Shown one piece after another: positions 1 to 9,582 of a stretch of 64,000 nt of DNA. The stretch's first letter is position 1; each line of letters begins with the position of its first letter. The position numbers were made by a program, and so were the translations under genes. Source of the DNA: Streptomyces lomondensis (GTDB taxonomy: Bacteria > Actinomycetota > Actinomycetes > Streptomycetales > Streptomycetaceae); contig NZ_BMWC01000001.1 in NCBI RefSeq assembly GCF_014651035.1, forward strand, positions 1,457,581 through 1,521,580. The letters are read 5' to 3'. The notes below the pieces were generated by a model. That model was given only the letters and a program-made list of their open reading frames with translations, did no database searches and had not been told where the DNA came from.

Positions 1-563
1 CGGCCCCGACGCTCAGCCGCACGGCGCGCCCCACCGTACGGGCCGTACTGGACCGCCTGGAGCCGGCCCCCGCCGTGGTGGTCAACTGGATCGGCGACGT
101 CCTCGCCCACACGGCCGGGTACGACCGGCTGGTCGGCCCCATCGGCCTGCTCGACGACGAGCGGCCCAACCTGCTCCGGTACCTGTTCACCGACGAGCGG
201 GCACGCACCGCCTACCGCGACTGGGACAAGGTGGCCGACGACCTCGTCGCCCGGCTCCGGCACGGCGTGCCCCTCCGGGACCCGTACCTCGCCCAGCTGG
301 CCGACGAGCTGACCGTGACGGCCGGGGCGGAGTTCGCCGACCGGTTCGCCGATCTGACCACGACACCCCGGCGGACGGGCTCCCAGCACCTCGAGCACCC
401 GGAGGCCGGTTCCCTGCGACTGCTGCACGAGACGCTCGCCCTCCCCGACGAGGGACAGCGCCTCATCGTCCACCTGCCCGCGGACGACGCCACGGCCGCG
501 GCCCTGGACCGCCTCGACGGCCGCCGCCCCGGCGCGCTGCGGGCGGTGGAGGACACCGGCTGA
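1..563 (+). CDS. MmyB-type XRE regulator, C-terminal part (5' end outside window)
   Basis: The frame is open from the first bases, so the gene begins upstream and only about its last 187 residues are visible. These match the ligand-binding half of MmyB/MLTR-type regulators, which carry an N-terminal XRE helix-turn-helix. The block 'LLDDERPNLLRYLFTDERAR' is followed by 'RLLHETLALPDEGQRLIVHL', both typical of that domain. The DNA-binding part is not in view. These proteins are usually single-gene regulators, often next to an oxidoreductase. The gene is convergent with the downstream sugar kinase. Its last 30 or so bases and stop codon are duplicated just downstream (see the direct repeat). Family assignment is good; the ligand is unknown. 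Confidence 0.75.
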   Translation, partial: APTLSRTARPTVRAVLDRLEPAPAVVVNWIGDVLAHTAGYDRLVGPIGLLDDERPNLLRYLFTDERARTAYRDWDKVADDLVARLRHGVPLRDPYLAQLADELTVTAGAEFADRFADLTTTPRRTGSQHLEHPEAGSLRLLHETLALPDEGQRLIVHLPADDATAAALDRLDGRRPGALRAVEDTG

Positions 564-608
564 GGCACTTTGCGCGCTGCGGGCGGTGGAGGACACCGGC
601 TGAGGCAC
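532..608. repeat. Two-copy tandem direct repeat of a gene's 3' end
   Basis: Bases 532-568 and 572-608 are identical over 37 bp, giving a 40-bp period. The first copy holds the last codons and TGA stop of the MmyB-type gene. The second copy repeats them outside the gene. This looks like a slippage or unequal-crossover duplication of the gene end. It does not change the protein because the first stop is intact. Confidence 0.9.
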
Positions 609-646
609 CTCGGCGGACCGCGGCCGCGCGGGAGGCCCCGTACCCG

Positions 647-1552
647 TCAGCCGTCCAGTTCGTGCGCGTACGGCGGCTCGGCCCCCGCGCGCGAGCACGT
701 GATCGCCGCCGCCCGGGCCGCGAAGCCCAGCAGCTCCGCCCAGCCGTCCGCCCCCAGGGCGGCCAGTGCCCGGGCGCTGAGCGCGTCCCGCGCCGCGAGT
801 CCGTGCAGCAGGGCCGCGTTCACCGTGTCGCCCGCGCCGATCGTGTCCACGACGTCCACCCGCTCGCCCGGCACCGCGTACTCGCCGTCGGCGGTGAAGG
901 CGGTCAGCCCGTCGCCGCCCCGGGTGATCACGACCGCCGCCGGTCCGGCCGTCAGCCACTCCTGGGGCGTGCCGCCGAGCCACCGGGCGTCCTCCTCGGA
1001 CAGCTTCAGCAGCGTCACCGACGGCAGCCAGTTCTTGAACCGCGCCCGGTAGGCGTCCGCGTCCGGGATCAGCCCGGCCCTGATGTTCGGGTCGAGCGCG
1101 GTGAACACGCCTTGCGCGGCCGCCGAGCGCATCAGCTCCTCGTACGCGCTCGCCCCCGGCTCCAGCACCAGCGAGCAGGTCCCGAAGGAGACCGCGCGCG
1201 TGTCGTCCGGCAACACGGAGGGCGCCGCGAACAGCCGGTCCGCCGTCCCCTCGACGTAGAAGGAGTACGCCGCCGAGCCGTCCTCGCCGACCGTGGCGAC
1301 GGCGAGCGTCGTCGGCTCGGTGCCGCGCTGCACCGGTGACACGTCCACCCCGGTCTCGCGCAGCCGGTCCAGCAGGGCCTCCCCGAAGGCGTCGTACGAC
1401 ACCCGGGAGCAGAAGGCGGCGGGGGAGCCGAGGCGGCCCAGCGCCACCGCCGTGTTGTACGGGCCGCCGCCGAGCGCCGGCTGAAGGGCCGCCAGGGCGC
1501 CCGCGCCCTGCGGTACCAGGTCGATCAGTGCCTCACCGGCGACGACGATCAC
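647..1552 (-). CDS. PfkB-family carbohydrate kinase (fructokinase-like)
   Basis: A 301-aa ribokinase/PfkB-family kinase that phosphorylates a sugar with ATP in the cytoplasm; fructose is the best guess. The N-terminal sugar-binding signature is 'LGGGPYNTAVALGRLG' near residue 30. The C-terminal PfkB signature is 'DTIGAGDTVNAALL', where GAGD carries the catalytic Asp and anion hole. GTG at 1552 is chosen because it overlaps the TGA of the upstream LacI gene in a GTGA junction, indicating co-translation. A longer in-frame reading extends far upstream but runs through other genes and is not credible. Pairing with a LacI repressor suggests an inducible sugar utilisation unit, with the transporter perhaps elsewhere. 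Confidence 0.9.
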   Translation of the reverse strand: MIVVAGEALIDLVPQGAGALAALQPALGGGPYNTAVALGRLGSPAAFCSRVSYDAFGEALLDRLRETGVDVSPVQRGTEPTTLAVATVGEDGSAAYSFYVEGTADRLFAAPSVLPDDTRAVSFGTCSLVLEPGASAYEELMRSAAAQGVFTALDPNIRAGLIPDADAYRARFKNWLPSVTLLKLSEEDARWLGGTPQEWLTAGPAAVVITRGGDGLTAFTADGEYAVPGERVDVVDTIGAGDTVNAALLHGLAARDALSARALAALGADGWAELLGFAARAAAITCSRAGAEPPYAHELDG

Positions 1553-2586
1553 GACGGGGTTCCTTTCTCGGACGGGCAGCCGCACGAAGTGCGGTGGACG
1601 AAGGTGCAGGGCAGCCGCACGGTCCGGGCGGGCCGGTCCGGCTCGTCGAGACGCTCCAGGAGCACGCGTACGGCCCGGGCGCCGATGTCTTTGCTGGGCT
1701 GCGCGATCGCGGTGAGCCGGGGCGCGAACAGATCCGCCCAGGCGAAGTCGTCGAAGCAGCACAGCGCGAGGTCGCCCGGCACGGACAGGCCGTGGGCGCG
1801 CAGGGCCCGCAGCGCCCCGATGGTCATGGCGTTGTTGCCGGTGACCAGCGCGGTGGGCGGCGCGGCGAGGGACAGCAGCTCCGCGGTCGCCTGCTCGGCG
1901 CCGGCCGATTCCGAGTCGCCGTGCACCAGGAGCCGCTCGTCGTACGGCAGGCCCGCGAACGCGAGACCGCTGCGGTAGCCCATGATCCGCTCGCTCGTGG
2001 TGCTGAGCCCCGGCCGCCCCGCCACCAGCCCGATCCGCCGGTGGCCGAGCCCGGCGAGATGGGTGACCAGCCGGGACGTCGGTTCGGCGTTGTCGGAGCA
2101 GACCTGGTCGAAACGCGGACCCCCGTCCGTCCCCGGCGCGTCCACCAGCCGGTCCAGGAACACGGCCGGTACGGCGTGCCGCCCCAGGTAGGCGAGCAGC
2201 CCCCGCGGATCGGCGGAGGGCGCGACGATCATGCCGTCCACCCGGCGCTCGTGCAGCAGCTGGACGACCTTGCGCTCGTGCTCGGGGTCGTCGTGCGGAT
2301 CGGCGATGAGCAGGCTGTAGCCGGCCTCCAGCGCGGCGGCCTCGACGCCCTGGAGGATCTCCGTGAAGTACGGATTGCTGATCGCCGACACCGCCAGCCC
2401 GATGGACCGGGTGCGGGACGTCACCAGGGAACGGGCCAGGGTGTTCGTGGTGTAGCCGAGCTCCTCCACGGCGTCCAGGACCGCCTGCCGGGTGTGCGGC
2501 AGCACCGGCCGGGTGCCGTTCAGCACGTGCGAGACGGTCGCCACGGAGACACCGGCGCTCCGTGCGACGTCGGCCATGGTCGCCAT
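1549..2586 (-). CDS. LacI-family transcriptional repressor
   Basis: A 345-aa LacI/GalR-type repressor. The N-terminal HTH 'TMADVARSAGVSVATVSHVL' and hinge 'LVTSRTRSIGLAVSAISNPYF' are textbook. The rest is a periplasmic-binding-protein-like effector domain ('VVQLLHERRVDGMIVAPSA', 'VFLDRLVD'). ATG at 2586 is preceded by a strong GAGGAGGGAG ribosome site (complement of 2591-2600). The gene is the promoter-proximal member of a two-gene operon with the PfkB kinase, with a 4-bp overlap. A long palindrome at 2634-2667 lies 48 bp upstream and is the likely autoregulatory operator. The inducer is not readable from sequence; a hexose is likely given the kinase. Confidence 0.92.
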   Translation of the reverse strand: MATMADVARSAGVSVATVSHVLNGTRPVLPHTRQAVLDAVEELGYTTNTLARSLVTSRTRSIGLAVSAISNPYFTEILQGVEAAALEAGYSLLIADPHDDPEHERKVVQLLHERRVDGMIVAPSADPRGLLAYLGRHAVPAVFLDRLVDAPGTDGGPRFDQVCSDNAEPTSRLVTHLAGLGHRRIGLVAGRPGLSTTSERIMGYRSGLAFAGLPYDERLLVHGDSESAGAEQATAELLSLAAPPTALVTGNNAMTIGALRALRAHGLSVPGDLALCCFDDFAWADLFAPRLTAIAQPSKDIGARAVRVLLERLDEPDRPARTVRLPCTFVHRTSCGCPSEKGTPS

Positions 2587-2633
2587 GCCGCTCCCTCCTC
2601 CTCTTCCGGCGGGGAACGTATCGCATTCGCGGC

Positions 2634-2667
2634 CGGACGTAAACGCTTACGCAAGCGTTTACGTCCG
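2634..2667. promoter_or_regulatory. LacI-type palindromic operator
   Basis: A perfect inverted repeat with 15-bp arms (2634-2648 and 2653-2667) around a 4-bp centre ACGC. The inner part AAACGCTT...AAGCGTTT resembles LacI-family operators. It sits just upstream of the LacI-kinase operon and downstream of the preceding same-strand gene. Autoregulation is inferred. Confidence 0.75.
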
Positions 2668-2718
2668 AAGGGCCGCGCAGCACCATGCCTGGCGCCGAGC
2701 GCCCCGAGGCCGGACCCG

Positions 2719-3666
2719 CTACTCCCAGTCCCAGCCGATCCCCAGGAAACCGGCCCGCACCCGCGGCTCCACCAGGTGCACCGACCGGTGCCGGCCGCTC
2801 ATCGCCAGCTCCTGGCACCCAGTGCGCGGCGCCGCCGCCGAATGCTGGGCGAACCGGTGGCAGCGCAGCGGAAGCGCCGCCGCGTCGAAGCACACCTGGA
2901 GCGCGTACTGGCCGCCGGCGGAGTCGAAGCCGCGGACGTACTCGCGCGAGACCCCCGCCGTGCCGTCCTCCACGCTGTACCGGAACAGGAACGTGTCCCC
3001 GGCCCGCAGCCGGGTGTCGAAGAGCAGCTCGGCCGCGAGCACCCCCGTGTCGCTGTGCCAACGGACGCGTCCGGTACGGCAGTTCTCCAGGGCGTGCACC
3101 CGAATGCGCTCCGGCACGGCTCCCCGGTCGCCGTGGTGGACGGCCACGAAGCGGTCGACGCCGTCCCGGTGGGCGCGCACGATGTGGTGCGACTCGCGCT
3201 CGGCCAGCTCGCGCCGCGCCCCGATCCGGAGCCGCTCGTGGTGCCCGAGGGTGTGCAGGCCCCCGTCCGGCGGACAGCCCAGCTCGGCCAGCAGCTGGTC
3301 CAGGACCCCGGAGGCCTCGACGAGGGAGCGGTAGGACCGGGCCGCGGACCGCTGCCCGGACGGGCCGTCGCCGGACTCGGCGAGCAGCCGGATCAGAGAC
3401 TCCTCGGGCAGCTCCAGGATCTCCTCCAGCGCGCGCACGGCCCGCAGCGACTCGGGGCGCTGCGGACGCCTCGCACCCTGCTGCCAGTAACTCAGGCTGG
3501 TGACGCCGACCTTCACGCCGTGGCGGGACAGATGGTGCTGCACGCGTTGCAGGGGCAGCCCGCGGGCGGCGATCGCGGCACGCAGGGCGACGTGGAAGGG
3601 GCCGCCCCGCAGGGCCGAGTCCAGTTCCGCGGTGGCGACGTCCGCGTGCTGTGGGGCGTGCGGCAT
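2719..3666 (-). CDS. Streptomyces HTH protein with unknown C-terminal domain
   Basis: A 315-aa protein. Residues about 25-110 look like a divergent XRE-type helix-turn-helix ('LQRVQHHLSRHGVKVGVTSL' followed by 'YWQQGARRPQRPESLRAVRA'). The remaining 200 residues have no recognised enzyme motif. They contain 'RVRWHSDTGVLAAELLFDT', which reads like a beta-rich ligand domain. ATG at 3666 has GAGAGG upstream. It is on the same strand as the LacI gene but 132 bp away and separated from it by the operator, so probably its own unit. Likely a DNA-binding regulator of the Streptomyces lineage; targets unknown. Confidence 0.6.
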   Translation of the reverse strand: MPHAPQHADVATAELDSALRGGPFHVALRAAIAARGLPLQRVQHHLSRHGVKVGVTSLSYWQQGARRPQRPESLRAVRALEEILELPEESLIRLLAESGDGPSGQRSAARSYRSLVEASGVLDQLLAELGCPPDGGLHTLGHHERLRIGARRELAERESHHIVRAHRDGVDRFVAVHHGDRGAVPERIRVHALENCRTGRVRWHSDTGVLAAELLFDTRLRAGDTFLFRYSVEDGTAGVSREYVRGFDSAGGQYALQVCFDAAALPLRCHRFAQHSAAAPRTGCQELAMSGRHRSVHLVEPRVRAGFLGIGWDWE

Positions 3667-3899
3667 GCAGGGGCCTCTCTGTGAGTCGGCGACGGCTGGT
3701 CAGACCGTTCGCGCGGGCCGCCCGGGGCCGTCCCGCCGACGCAGGGGAGGTCTTCACATCCGTACGCCGTCGTTCAGGGACCCGAGTTCCCCCGCATTGA
3801 AGCGTGTTGACCTGGTCCCGACAACACCTGATGCCGGACGGTGACGTAGCCCGGCCCGGGACGCTCCGGACATGCGAACACCCAGGCGCTCCGGACATA

Positions 3900-3930
3900 C
3901 GAACGCCCGGGGCGCGGCCCCGGGCGTTCG
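3900..3930 (-). terminator. Strong hairpin terminator
   Basis: A perfect 14-bp stem (3900-3913 with 3917-3930) around a 3-nt loop. It starts 17 nt after the stop of the small minus-strand gene at 3948-4109, so it most likely ends that transcript. No U-tract, as usual in Streptomyces. The rest of 3667-3899 shows nothing else convincing. Confidence 0.8.
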
Positions 3931-3947
3931 CGGCAGGCGGTGAGCTT

Positions 3948-4109
3948 CTAGGAGTGTTCGCCTCCGGCCCGCTCCTCCAGGGCCAGGCGCTTGGCCCGCA
4001 CTATGTCGGGGTCGCGCGGGTCCAGGACGTCGCGCAGCGCGAACGCCTCGTCCGCGTACCGGCGGGCCCGGACGGTCCGCCGGGTTTTCTCGATCCGCAT
4101 CCGCTTCAT
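3948..4109 (-). CDS. Small basic protein of unknown function (53 aa)
   Basis: A 53-residue protein starting MKRMRIEKTRRTVRARR and ending EERAGGEHS. It is strongly basic at the N-terminus and mixed-charge, probably helical, after that. It has no Cys, signal peptide or membrane segment. Support for it being real comes from three things: an ATG with GGAGGG 8 nt upstream (complement of 4118-4123), a strong terminator 17 nt after the stop, and a position divergent from uvrC with a 255-bp shared promoter region. Longer in-frame readings run antisense through uvrC and are artefacts. I do not recognise the family. Confidence 0.6.
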   Translation of the reverse strand: MKRMRIEKTRRTVRARRYADEAFALRDVLDPRDPDIVRAKRLALEERAGGEHS

Positions 4110-4364
4110 CTGCGCAGCCCTCCGACCCGTGGCCCGCCCGCTCCGCACCCGAAGCGGCCGGCCCGCACTGACAACCTGTGTCTGCACCGACACGGCCTCC
4201 GTCCGCCGGACGACGCCGTGTCCCCGTGGGAAGCCTGCATTCCCGCTCCCGGCCCGCCGTAACCCCGCCGCGGGACATGCCGTTGGAAACTGCCTCCCGC
4301 CGAGCCCGTGATCGAGCCACGCGCTCCCGCCGGACTGTCGGTCCCCGCCAGTAGGGTGTGAGAC

Positions 4365-6419
4365 ATGGCCGACCCCTCCAGCTACCGCCCCAAGCCGGGT
4401 GAGATCCCCGACTCTCCGGGGGTCTACAGGTTCCGTGACGAGCACCGCCGGGTGATCTACGTCGGAAAGGCGAAGAGCCTGCGCCAGCGCCTGGCGAACT
4501 ACTTCCAGGACCTGGCGGGCCTCCACCCGCGCACCCGCTCCATGGTCACCACGGCCGCGTCCGTGGAGTGGACGGTGGTGTCCACGGAGGTCGAGGCGCT
4601 CCAGCTGGAGTACTCGTGGATCAAGGAGTACGACCCCCGGTTCAACGTCAAGTACCGCGACGACAAGAGCTACCCGTACCTCGCGGTGACGATGAACGAG
4701 GAGTACCCGCGCGTACAGGTGATGCGCGGTCACAAGAAGAAGGGCGTGCGCTACTTCGGTCCCTACGCGCACGCGTGGGCGATCCGCGACACGGTCGATC
4801 TCCTGCTGCGCGTCTTCCCCGTGCGCACGTGCTCGGCCGGCGTCTTCAAGAACGCCGCCCGCACCGGCCGCCCCTGCCTCCTCGGCTACATCGGCAAGTG
4901 CTCGGCCCCCTGCGTGGACCGGGTCTCCGCCGAGGAGCACCGCGAACTGGCCGACGAGTTCTGCGACTTCATGACCGGCCGGACGACCACGTACATCCGC
5001 CGCCTGGAGAAGCAGATGGGCGAGGCGGCCGAGGAGATGGAGTACGAGCGGGCGGCCCGCCTGCGCGACGACATCGAGGCCCTGAAGAAGGCCATGGAGA
5101 AGAACGCGGTCGTGCTCGCCGACGCGACCGACGCCGACCTGATCGCCGTCGCCGAGGACGAGCTGGAGGCGGCCGTCCAGATCTTCCACGTGCGCGGCGG
5201 ACGCGTCCGCGGCCAGCGCGGCTGGGTCACCGACAAGGTCGAGGAGATCACCACCGGCGCCCTCGTGGAGCACGCCCTCCAGCAGCTGTACGGCGAGGAG
5301 ACCGGGGACGCCGTCCCCAAGGAGGTCCTGGTCCCCGCCCTGCCCGACCCCGTGGAGCCCGTCCAGGAGTGGCTCGCCGGGCGGCGCGGCTCCGGTGTCT
5401 CCCTGCGCATCCCGCAGCGCGGCGACAAGAAGGCCCTCATGGAGACGGTGCAGCGCAACGCCCAGCAGGCGCTCGTGCTGCACAAGACCAAGCGCGCCTC
5501 GGACCTCACCACGCGCTCGCGCGCCCTGGAGGAGATCGCCGACGCCCTCGACCTGGACAGCGCCCCGCTCCGGATCGAGTGCTACGACATCTCCCACCTC
5601 CAGGGCGACGACGTCGTCGCGTCCATGGTCGTCTTCGAGGACGGGCTGGCCCGCAAGAGCGAGTACCGGCGGTTCCAGATCAAGGGCTTCGCAGGCCAGG
5701 ACGACGTCCGGTCCATGCACGAGGTGATCACCCGCCGCTTCCGCCGGTACCTCGCCGAGAAGGAGAAGACCGGCGAGTGGACCGAGAACGAGGACGGCAC
5801 CGCCGAGAACTCCGCGGACGGCCTCAAGGACGACGACGGCCGCCCCAAGAAGTTCGCCTACCCGCCCCAGCTCGTGGTCGTCGACGGCGGCGCCCCGCAG
5901 GTCGCGGCCGCCCAGCGGGCGCTGGACGAACTCGGCATCGACGACATCGCCGTGTGCGGCCTGGCCAAGCGCCTGGAGGAGGTCTGGCTGCCCGGTGACG
6001 ACGACCCGGTCGTCCTGCCCCGCACCAGCGAGGGCCTGTACCTGCTCCAGCGCGTCCGTGACGAGGCCCACCGGTTCGCGATCAGCTACCAGCGCACCAA
6101 GCGGTCCAAGCGCTTCCGCTCCAGCCCCCTGGACGACGTCCCAGGGCTGGGGGACACGCGCAAGCAGGCACTTCTGAAGCACTTCGGTTCGTTGAAGAAA
6201 CTGCGATCCGCCACCATCGACCAGATCTGCGAGGTCCCGGGCATAGGCCGCAAGACCGCCGAGACGATCGCGGCGGCCCTCGCCCAGGCGGCCCCGGCCG
6301 CACCCGCCGTCAACACGGCGACTGGAGAGATCATGGAAGAGGAACCCGGCACCATGGGTTCCAGTGGGGAGCCCGTGACGATGGGCGCCCCGGACGAACG
6401 ACGGGGGCAGGAGACATGA
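4365..6419 (+). CDS. uvrC: UvrABC excinuclease subunit C
   Basis: A 684-aa UvrC, which makes the two incisions flanking a lesion in nucleotide excision repair together with UvrA and UvrB. Domain order is complete. The GIY-YIG nuclease is at residues 17-95 (GVYRF...VIYVGKA at 19-36). The UvrB-interacting UVR helix is about 209-243 ('[20 protein letters not shown]'). The RNase H-like 5' nuclease domain has '[19 protein letters not shown]' near 405. The tandem helix-hairpin-helix is about 588-638 ('[20 protein letters not shown]', '[18 protein letters not shown]'). An acidic insert around residues 470-495 is typical of Streptomyces UvrC. Its stop overlaps the rapZ start (ATGA), so the four genes through whiA form one operon. 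Confidence 0.98.
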   Translation: MADPSSYRPKPGEIPDSPGVYRFRDEHRRVIYVGKAKSLRQRLANYFQDLAGLHPRTRSMVTTAASVEWTVVSTEVEALQLEYSWIKEYDPRFNVKYRDDKSYPYLAVTMNEEYPRVQVMRGHKKKGVRYFGPYAHAWAIRDTVDLLLRVFPVRTCSAGVFKNAARTGRPCLLGYIGKCSAPCVDRVSAEEHRELADEFCDFMTGRTTTYIRRLEKQMGEAAEEMEYERAARLRDDIEALKKAMEKNAVVLADATDADLIAVAEDELEAAVQIFHVRGGRVRGQRGWVTDKVEEITTGALVEHALQQLYGEETGDAVPKEVLVPALPDPVEPVQEWLAGRRGSGVSLRIPQRGDKKALMETVQRNAQQALVLHKTKRASDLTTRSRALEEIADALDLDSAPLRIECYDISHLQGDDVVASMVVFEDGLARKSEYRRFQIKGFAGQDDVRSMHEVITRRFRRYLAEKEKTGEWTENEDGTAENSADGLKDDDGRPKKFAYPPQLVVVDGGAPQVAAAQRALDELGIDDIAVCGLAKRLEEVWLPGDDDPVVLPRTSEGLYLLQRVRDEAHRFAISYQRTKRSKRFRSSPLDDVPGLGDTRKQALLKHFGSLKKLRSATIDQICEVPGIGRKTAETIAAALAQAAPAAPAVNTATGEIMEEEPGTMGSSGEPVTMGAPDERRGQET

Positions 6420-7375
6420 ATGTGAACGAGCACGACGGGCAACACGAGCAAGCCGGAGACGGAGCACAGGTGAGTACGGGCACGCCCAACGACAAGGCCC
6501 CGGCCCCGGAGGCGGCCATCCCCGAGCTGGTGATCATCTCCGGCATGTCCGGAGCGGGCCGCTCGACGGCCGCGAAATGCCTGGAGGACCTGGGCTGGTT
6601 CGTCGTCGACAACCTGCCGCCCGCGCTGATCCCCACCATGGTGGAGCTCGGCGCCCGCTCCCAGGGCAACGTGGCCCGGATCGCCGTCGTCGTCGACGTC
6701 CGCGGCCGCCGCTTCTTCGACAACCTCCGCGAGTCGCTGGCCGACCTGGAGGCGAAGAACGTCACCCGGAGGATCGTCTTCCTGGAGTCCTCCGACGAGG
6801 CCCTGGTGCGCCGCTTCGAGTCGGTGCGCCGCCCGCACCCCCTCCAGGGCGACGGCCGCATCGTCGACGGCATCGACGCCGAGCGCGAGCTGCTGCGCGA
6901 GCTGCGCGGCGACGCCGACCTCGTGATCGACACCTCCAGCCTGAACGTGCACGAGCTGCGCGCCAAGATGGACGCCCAGTTCGCGGGCGAGGAGGAGCCG
7001 GAGCTGCGGGCCACGGTGATGTCCTTCGGCTACAAGTACGGCCTGCCGGTCGACGCCGACCTCGTCGTCGACTGCCGCTTCCTGCCGAACCCCCACTGGG
7101 TCCCGGAGCTGCGCCCGTACACGGGCCTCAACGAGGAGGTGTCGGGTTACGTCTTCAACCAGCCCGGCGCCAAGGAGTTCCTCGACCGGTACACGGAGCT
7201 GCTCCAGCTCATCGCCACCGGCTACCGCCGCGAGGGCAAGCGTTATGTGACCATCGCCGTGGGCTGCACGGGCGGCAAGCACCGCTCGGTCGCCATGTCG
7301 GAGAAGCTCGCCGCCCGGCTCGCCGCCGAGGGCGTGGAGACGGTGGTCGTACACCGGGACATGGGACGCGAATGA
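6416..7375 (+). CDS. rapZ: RapZ/YvcJ-type nucleotide-binding protein
   Basis: A 319-aa P-loop protein of the RapZ (YvcJ) family. In E. coli it is the RNase adaptor for GlmZ decay; in Gram-positives it binds ATP/GTP and affects competence or morphology. The Walker A GMSGAGRS is at about residues 43-50. '[20 protein letters not shown]' and the C-terminal '[13 protein letters not shown]'-like motif (here [19 protein letters not shown]) are diagnostic. The first 35 residues are a polar low-complexity extension common in Streptomyces. It overlaps uvrC and yvcK by 4 bp each, so translation is coupled. No glmZ-like RNA is visible here. Confidence 0.95.
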   Translation: MNVNEHDGQHEQAGDGAQVSTGTPNDKAPAPEAAIPELVIISGMSGAGRSTAAKCLEDLGWFVVDNLPPALIPTMVELGARSQGNVARIAVVVDVRGRRFFDNLRESLADLEAKNVTRRIVFLESSDEALVRRFESVRRPHPLQGDGRIVDGIDAERELLRELRGDADLVIDTSSLNVHELRAKMDAQFAGEEEPELRATVMSFGYKYGLPVDADLVVDCRFLPNPHWVPELRPYTGLNEEVSGYVFNQPGAKEFLDRYTELLQLIATGYRREGKRYVTIAVGCTGGKHRSVAMSEKLAARLAAEGVETVVVHRDMGRE

Positions 7376-8451
7376 CACGACGTACTCCGCGGCTGAGCCG
7401 GCTGCGCCGGGTGATGCCCGAGGGCAACACCGGCGGAAAGGGCGGCCGGCCCGCCGAGGCCCGGGGCGGCCGACCGCGCCGCCGCGGCACCCAGCCCAAG
7501 GTCGTCGCCCTCGGCGGCGGCATGGGCCTGTCCGCCTCGCTCGCCGCCCTGCGCCGGATCACCGGCGACCTCACCGCCGTCGTCACCGTGGCCGACGACG
7601 GCGGCTCCAGCGGCCGGCTGCGCGACGAGCTGGGCGTGCTGCCGCCCGGCGACCTGCGCAAGGCGCTGGCCGCGCTGTGCGGCGACGACGACTGGGGGCA
7701 GACCTGGGCCCGGGTCATCCAGCACCGCTTCCAGTCCAAGGGCGACCTGCACGAGCACGCGGTCGGCAACCTGCTGATCGTCGCCCTGTGGGAGCAGCTC
7801 GGCGACCACGTCCAGGCCCTCGACCTGGTCGGGCGGCTGCTGGGCGCGCAGGGGCGCGTGCTGCCCATGTCCGCCGTCCCGCTGGAGCTCCAGGCCCTCG
7901 TCAAGGGCCACGACCCGGATCGCCCGGACGAGGTCGAAACGGTCCGCGGCCAGGCCACCGTCGCCCTCACCCCGGGCGAGGTGCAGTCCGTGCACCTCGT
8001 GCCGAACGACCCGCCGGCCGTGCCCGAGGCGGTCGAGGCCGTCCTGGACGCGGACTGGGTCGTGCTCGGCCCCGGCTCCTGGTTCTCCTCGGTCATCCCG
8101 CACCTGCTCGTCCCCGAGCTGCTGGACGCGCTCACGCAGACCAAGGCCCGGCGGGTACTCTCCCTGAACCTCGCCCCGCAGCCCGGAGAAACCGAGGGCT
8201 TCTCCCCGCAGCGTCATTTGGAGGTTTTGGGACGACACGCCCCTAAACTCGCCCTGGACGTGGTGCTGGCCGACGAGGCCGCCGTGCCCGACCGCGCCTT
8301 GCTGACCGATGCCGCCAAGCGGTTCGGGGCCGCGGTCGAGCTGGCGCCGGTGGCCCGGCCCGACGGGACCCCGAGGCACGACCCGGAGCTGTTGGCCGCC
8401 GCGTACGACCGTATTTTTCGGATGCATGGAAGGATCGGCCCATGGCGATGA
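7372..8451 (+). CDS. yvcK: YvcK/CofD-like gluconeogenesis factor
   Basis: A 359-aa protein of the CofD-like YvcK/CuvA family, required in Gram-positives for growth on gluconeogenic carbon and for normal cell-wall morphogenesis. It binds UDP-sugars. Glycine-rich '[18 protein letters not shown]' is at about residues 44-61, then '[20 protein letters not shown]'. The N-terminal 40 residues are basic and low-complexity. The start is ATG at 7372 inside the ATGA overlap with rapZ; upstream in-frame extension lies inside rapZ and is rejected. The 3' end overlaps whiA by 10 bp. Confidence 0.95.
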   Translation: MTRRTPRLSRLRRVMPEGNTGGKGGRPAEARGGRPRRRGTQPKVVALGGGMGLSASLAALRRITGDLTAVVTVADDGGSSGRLRDELGVLPPGDLRKALAALCGDDDWGQTWARVIQHRFQSKGDLHEHAVGNLLIVALWEQLGDHVQALDLVGRLLGAQGRVLPMSAVPLELQALVKGHDPDRPDEVETVRGQATVALTPGEVQSVHLVPNDPPAVPEAVEAVLDADWVVLGPGSWFSSVIPHLLVPELLDALTQTKARRVLSLNLAPQPGETEGFSPQRHLEVLGRHAPKLALDVVLADEAAVPDRALLTDAAKRFGAAVELAPVARPDGTPRHDPELLAAAYDRIFRMHGRIGPWR

Positions 8452-9431
8452 CGGCAGCGGTGAAGGACGAGATCTCCCGGCTCCCCGTCACCCGGACCTG
8501 CTGCAGAAAGGCGGAGGTCTCCGCCATCCTGCGGTTCGCCGGCGGCCTCCACCTGGTGAGCGGTCGGATCGTGATCGAGGCGGAGCTGGACACCGCGATG
8601 GCGGCCCGCCGCCTCAAGCGGGACATCCTGGAGATCTTCGGCCACAGCTCCGAGCTGATCGTGATGGCTCCGGGCGGGCTGCGCCGCGGTTCGCGCTACG
8701 TGGTGCGGGTCGTCGCGGGCGGCGACCAGCTGGCCCGCCAGACCGGCCTGGTCGACGGGCGGGGCCGCCCGATCCGCGGCCTGCCCCCGCAGGTGGTCTC
8801 GGGGGCCACCTGCGACGCCGAGGCCGCCTGGCGTGGCGCGTTCCTGGCGCACGGCTCGCTCACCGAGCCCGGCCGCTCCTCCTCCCTGGAGGTGACCTGC
8901 CCGGGCCCCGAGGCCGCGCTCGCCCTGGTCGGCGCCGCCCGCCGCCTCCAGATCCCCGCGAAGGCCCGCGAGGTGCGCGGTGTGGACCGGGTCGTCGTCC
9001 GCGACGGCGACGCGATCGGCGCCCTGCTCACCCGCCTCGGCGCCCACGAGTCGGTGCTGGCCTGGGAGGAGCGCCGGATGCGCCGCGAGGTGCGCGCCAC
9101 GGCGAACCGGCTCGCCAACTTCGACGACGCCAATCTGCGCCGCTCGGCCCGCGCGGCCGTCGCCGCCGGTGCCCGGGTGCAGCGCGCCCTGGAGATCCTC
9201 GGCGACGACGTGCCCGAGCACCTCGCCGCGGCCGGCCGGCTGCGCATGGAGCACAAGCAGGCCTCCCTGGAGGAGCTGGGCGCGCTCGCCGACCCGCCGC
9301 TGACCAAGGACGCCGTCGCCGGCCGCATCCGCCGGCTGCTGGCCATGGCCGACAAGCGCGCCTCCGACCTCGGCATCCCGGGCACGGAGGCGAACCTCTC
9401 CGAGGAGCTGGCCGACAACCTCGTGGGCTGA
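8442..9431 (+). CDS. whiA: Sporulation regulator WhiA
   Basis: A 329-aa WhiA. In Streptomyces it acts with WhiB to switch aerial hyphae from growth to sporulation septation. The fold is a degenerate LAGLIDADG homing-endonuclease domain (residues about 10-215; '[11 protein letters not shown]', '[14 protein letters not shown]') joined to a C-terminal HTH (about 270-305; '[20 protein letters not shown]'). Start ATG at 8442 gives the usual [15 protein letters not shown]-terminus; the ATG two codons on is an alternative. It lies last in uvrC-rapZ-yvcK-whiA and is followed by a strong terminator. Confidence 0.97.
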   Translation: MAMTAAVKDEISRLPVTRTCCRKAEVSAILRFAGGLHLVSGRIVIEAELDTAMAARRLKRDILEIFGHSSELIVMAPGGLRRGSRYVVRVVAGGDQLARQTGLVDGRGRPIRGLPPQVVSGATCDAEAAWRGAFLAHGSLTEPGRSSSLEVTCPGPEAALALVGAARRLQIPAKAREVRGVDRVVVRDGDAIGALLTRLGAHESVLAWEERRMRREVRATANRLANFDDANLRRSARAAVAAGARVQRALEILGDDVPEHLAAAGRLRMEHKQASLEELGALADPPLTKDAVAGRIRRLLAMADKRASDLGIPGTEANLSEELADNLVG

Positions 9432-9447
9432 CCTCACAGGCCGTCAT

Positions 9448-9490
9448 CACACCGGTGCCGACGCCCACTTGGGTGGTCGGCACCGGTGTG
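9448..9490 (+). terminator. Terminator after whiA
   Basis: A perfect 15-bp inverted repeat (9448-9462 with 9476-9490), 13-nt loop, starting 16 nt after the whiA stop. It most likely ends the uvrC-whiA operon. Confidence 0.85.
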
Positions 9491-9582
9491 TGCGTGTCAT
9501 TGAGGCGCCCTTGACTCGATCATGGACTGTCATGAGCCTGGCATCTGTTCGCTGCTGTGGCGAACCCACGCTAGGGGGGTTC

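Noticed and set aside
647..3898. A 1083-codon open frame on the minus strand
   Set aside because: Only its last 301 codons are a real gene (PfkB kinase). The rest runs in another frame through the LacI and HTH genes and has Arg/Pro/Ala-rich shadow sequence.
3948..6467. An 839-codon minus-strand frame opposite uvrC
   Set aside because: Only the terminal 53 codons after a good ribosome site are credible; the rest is antisense to uvrC.
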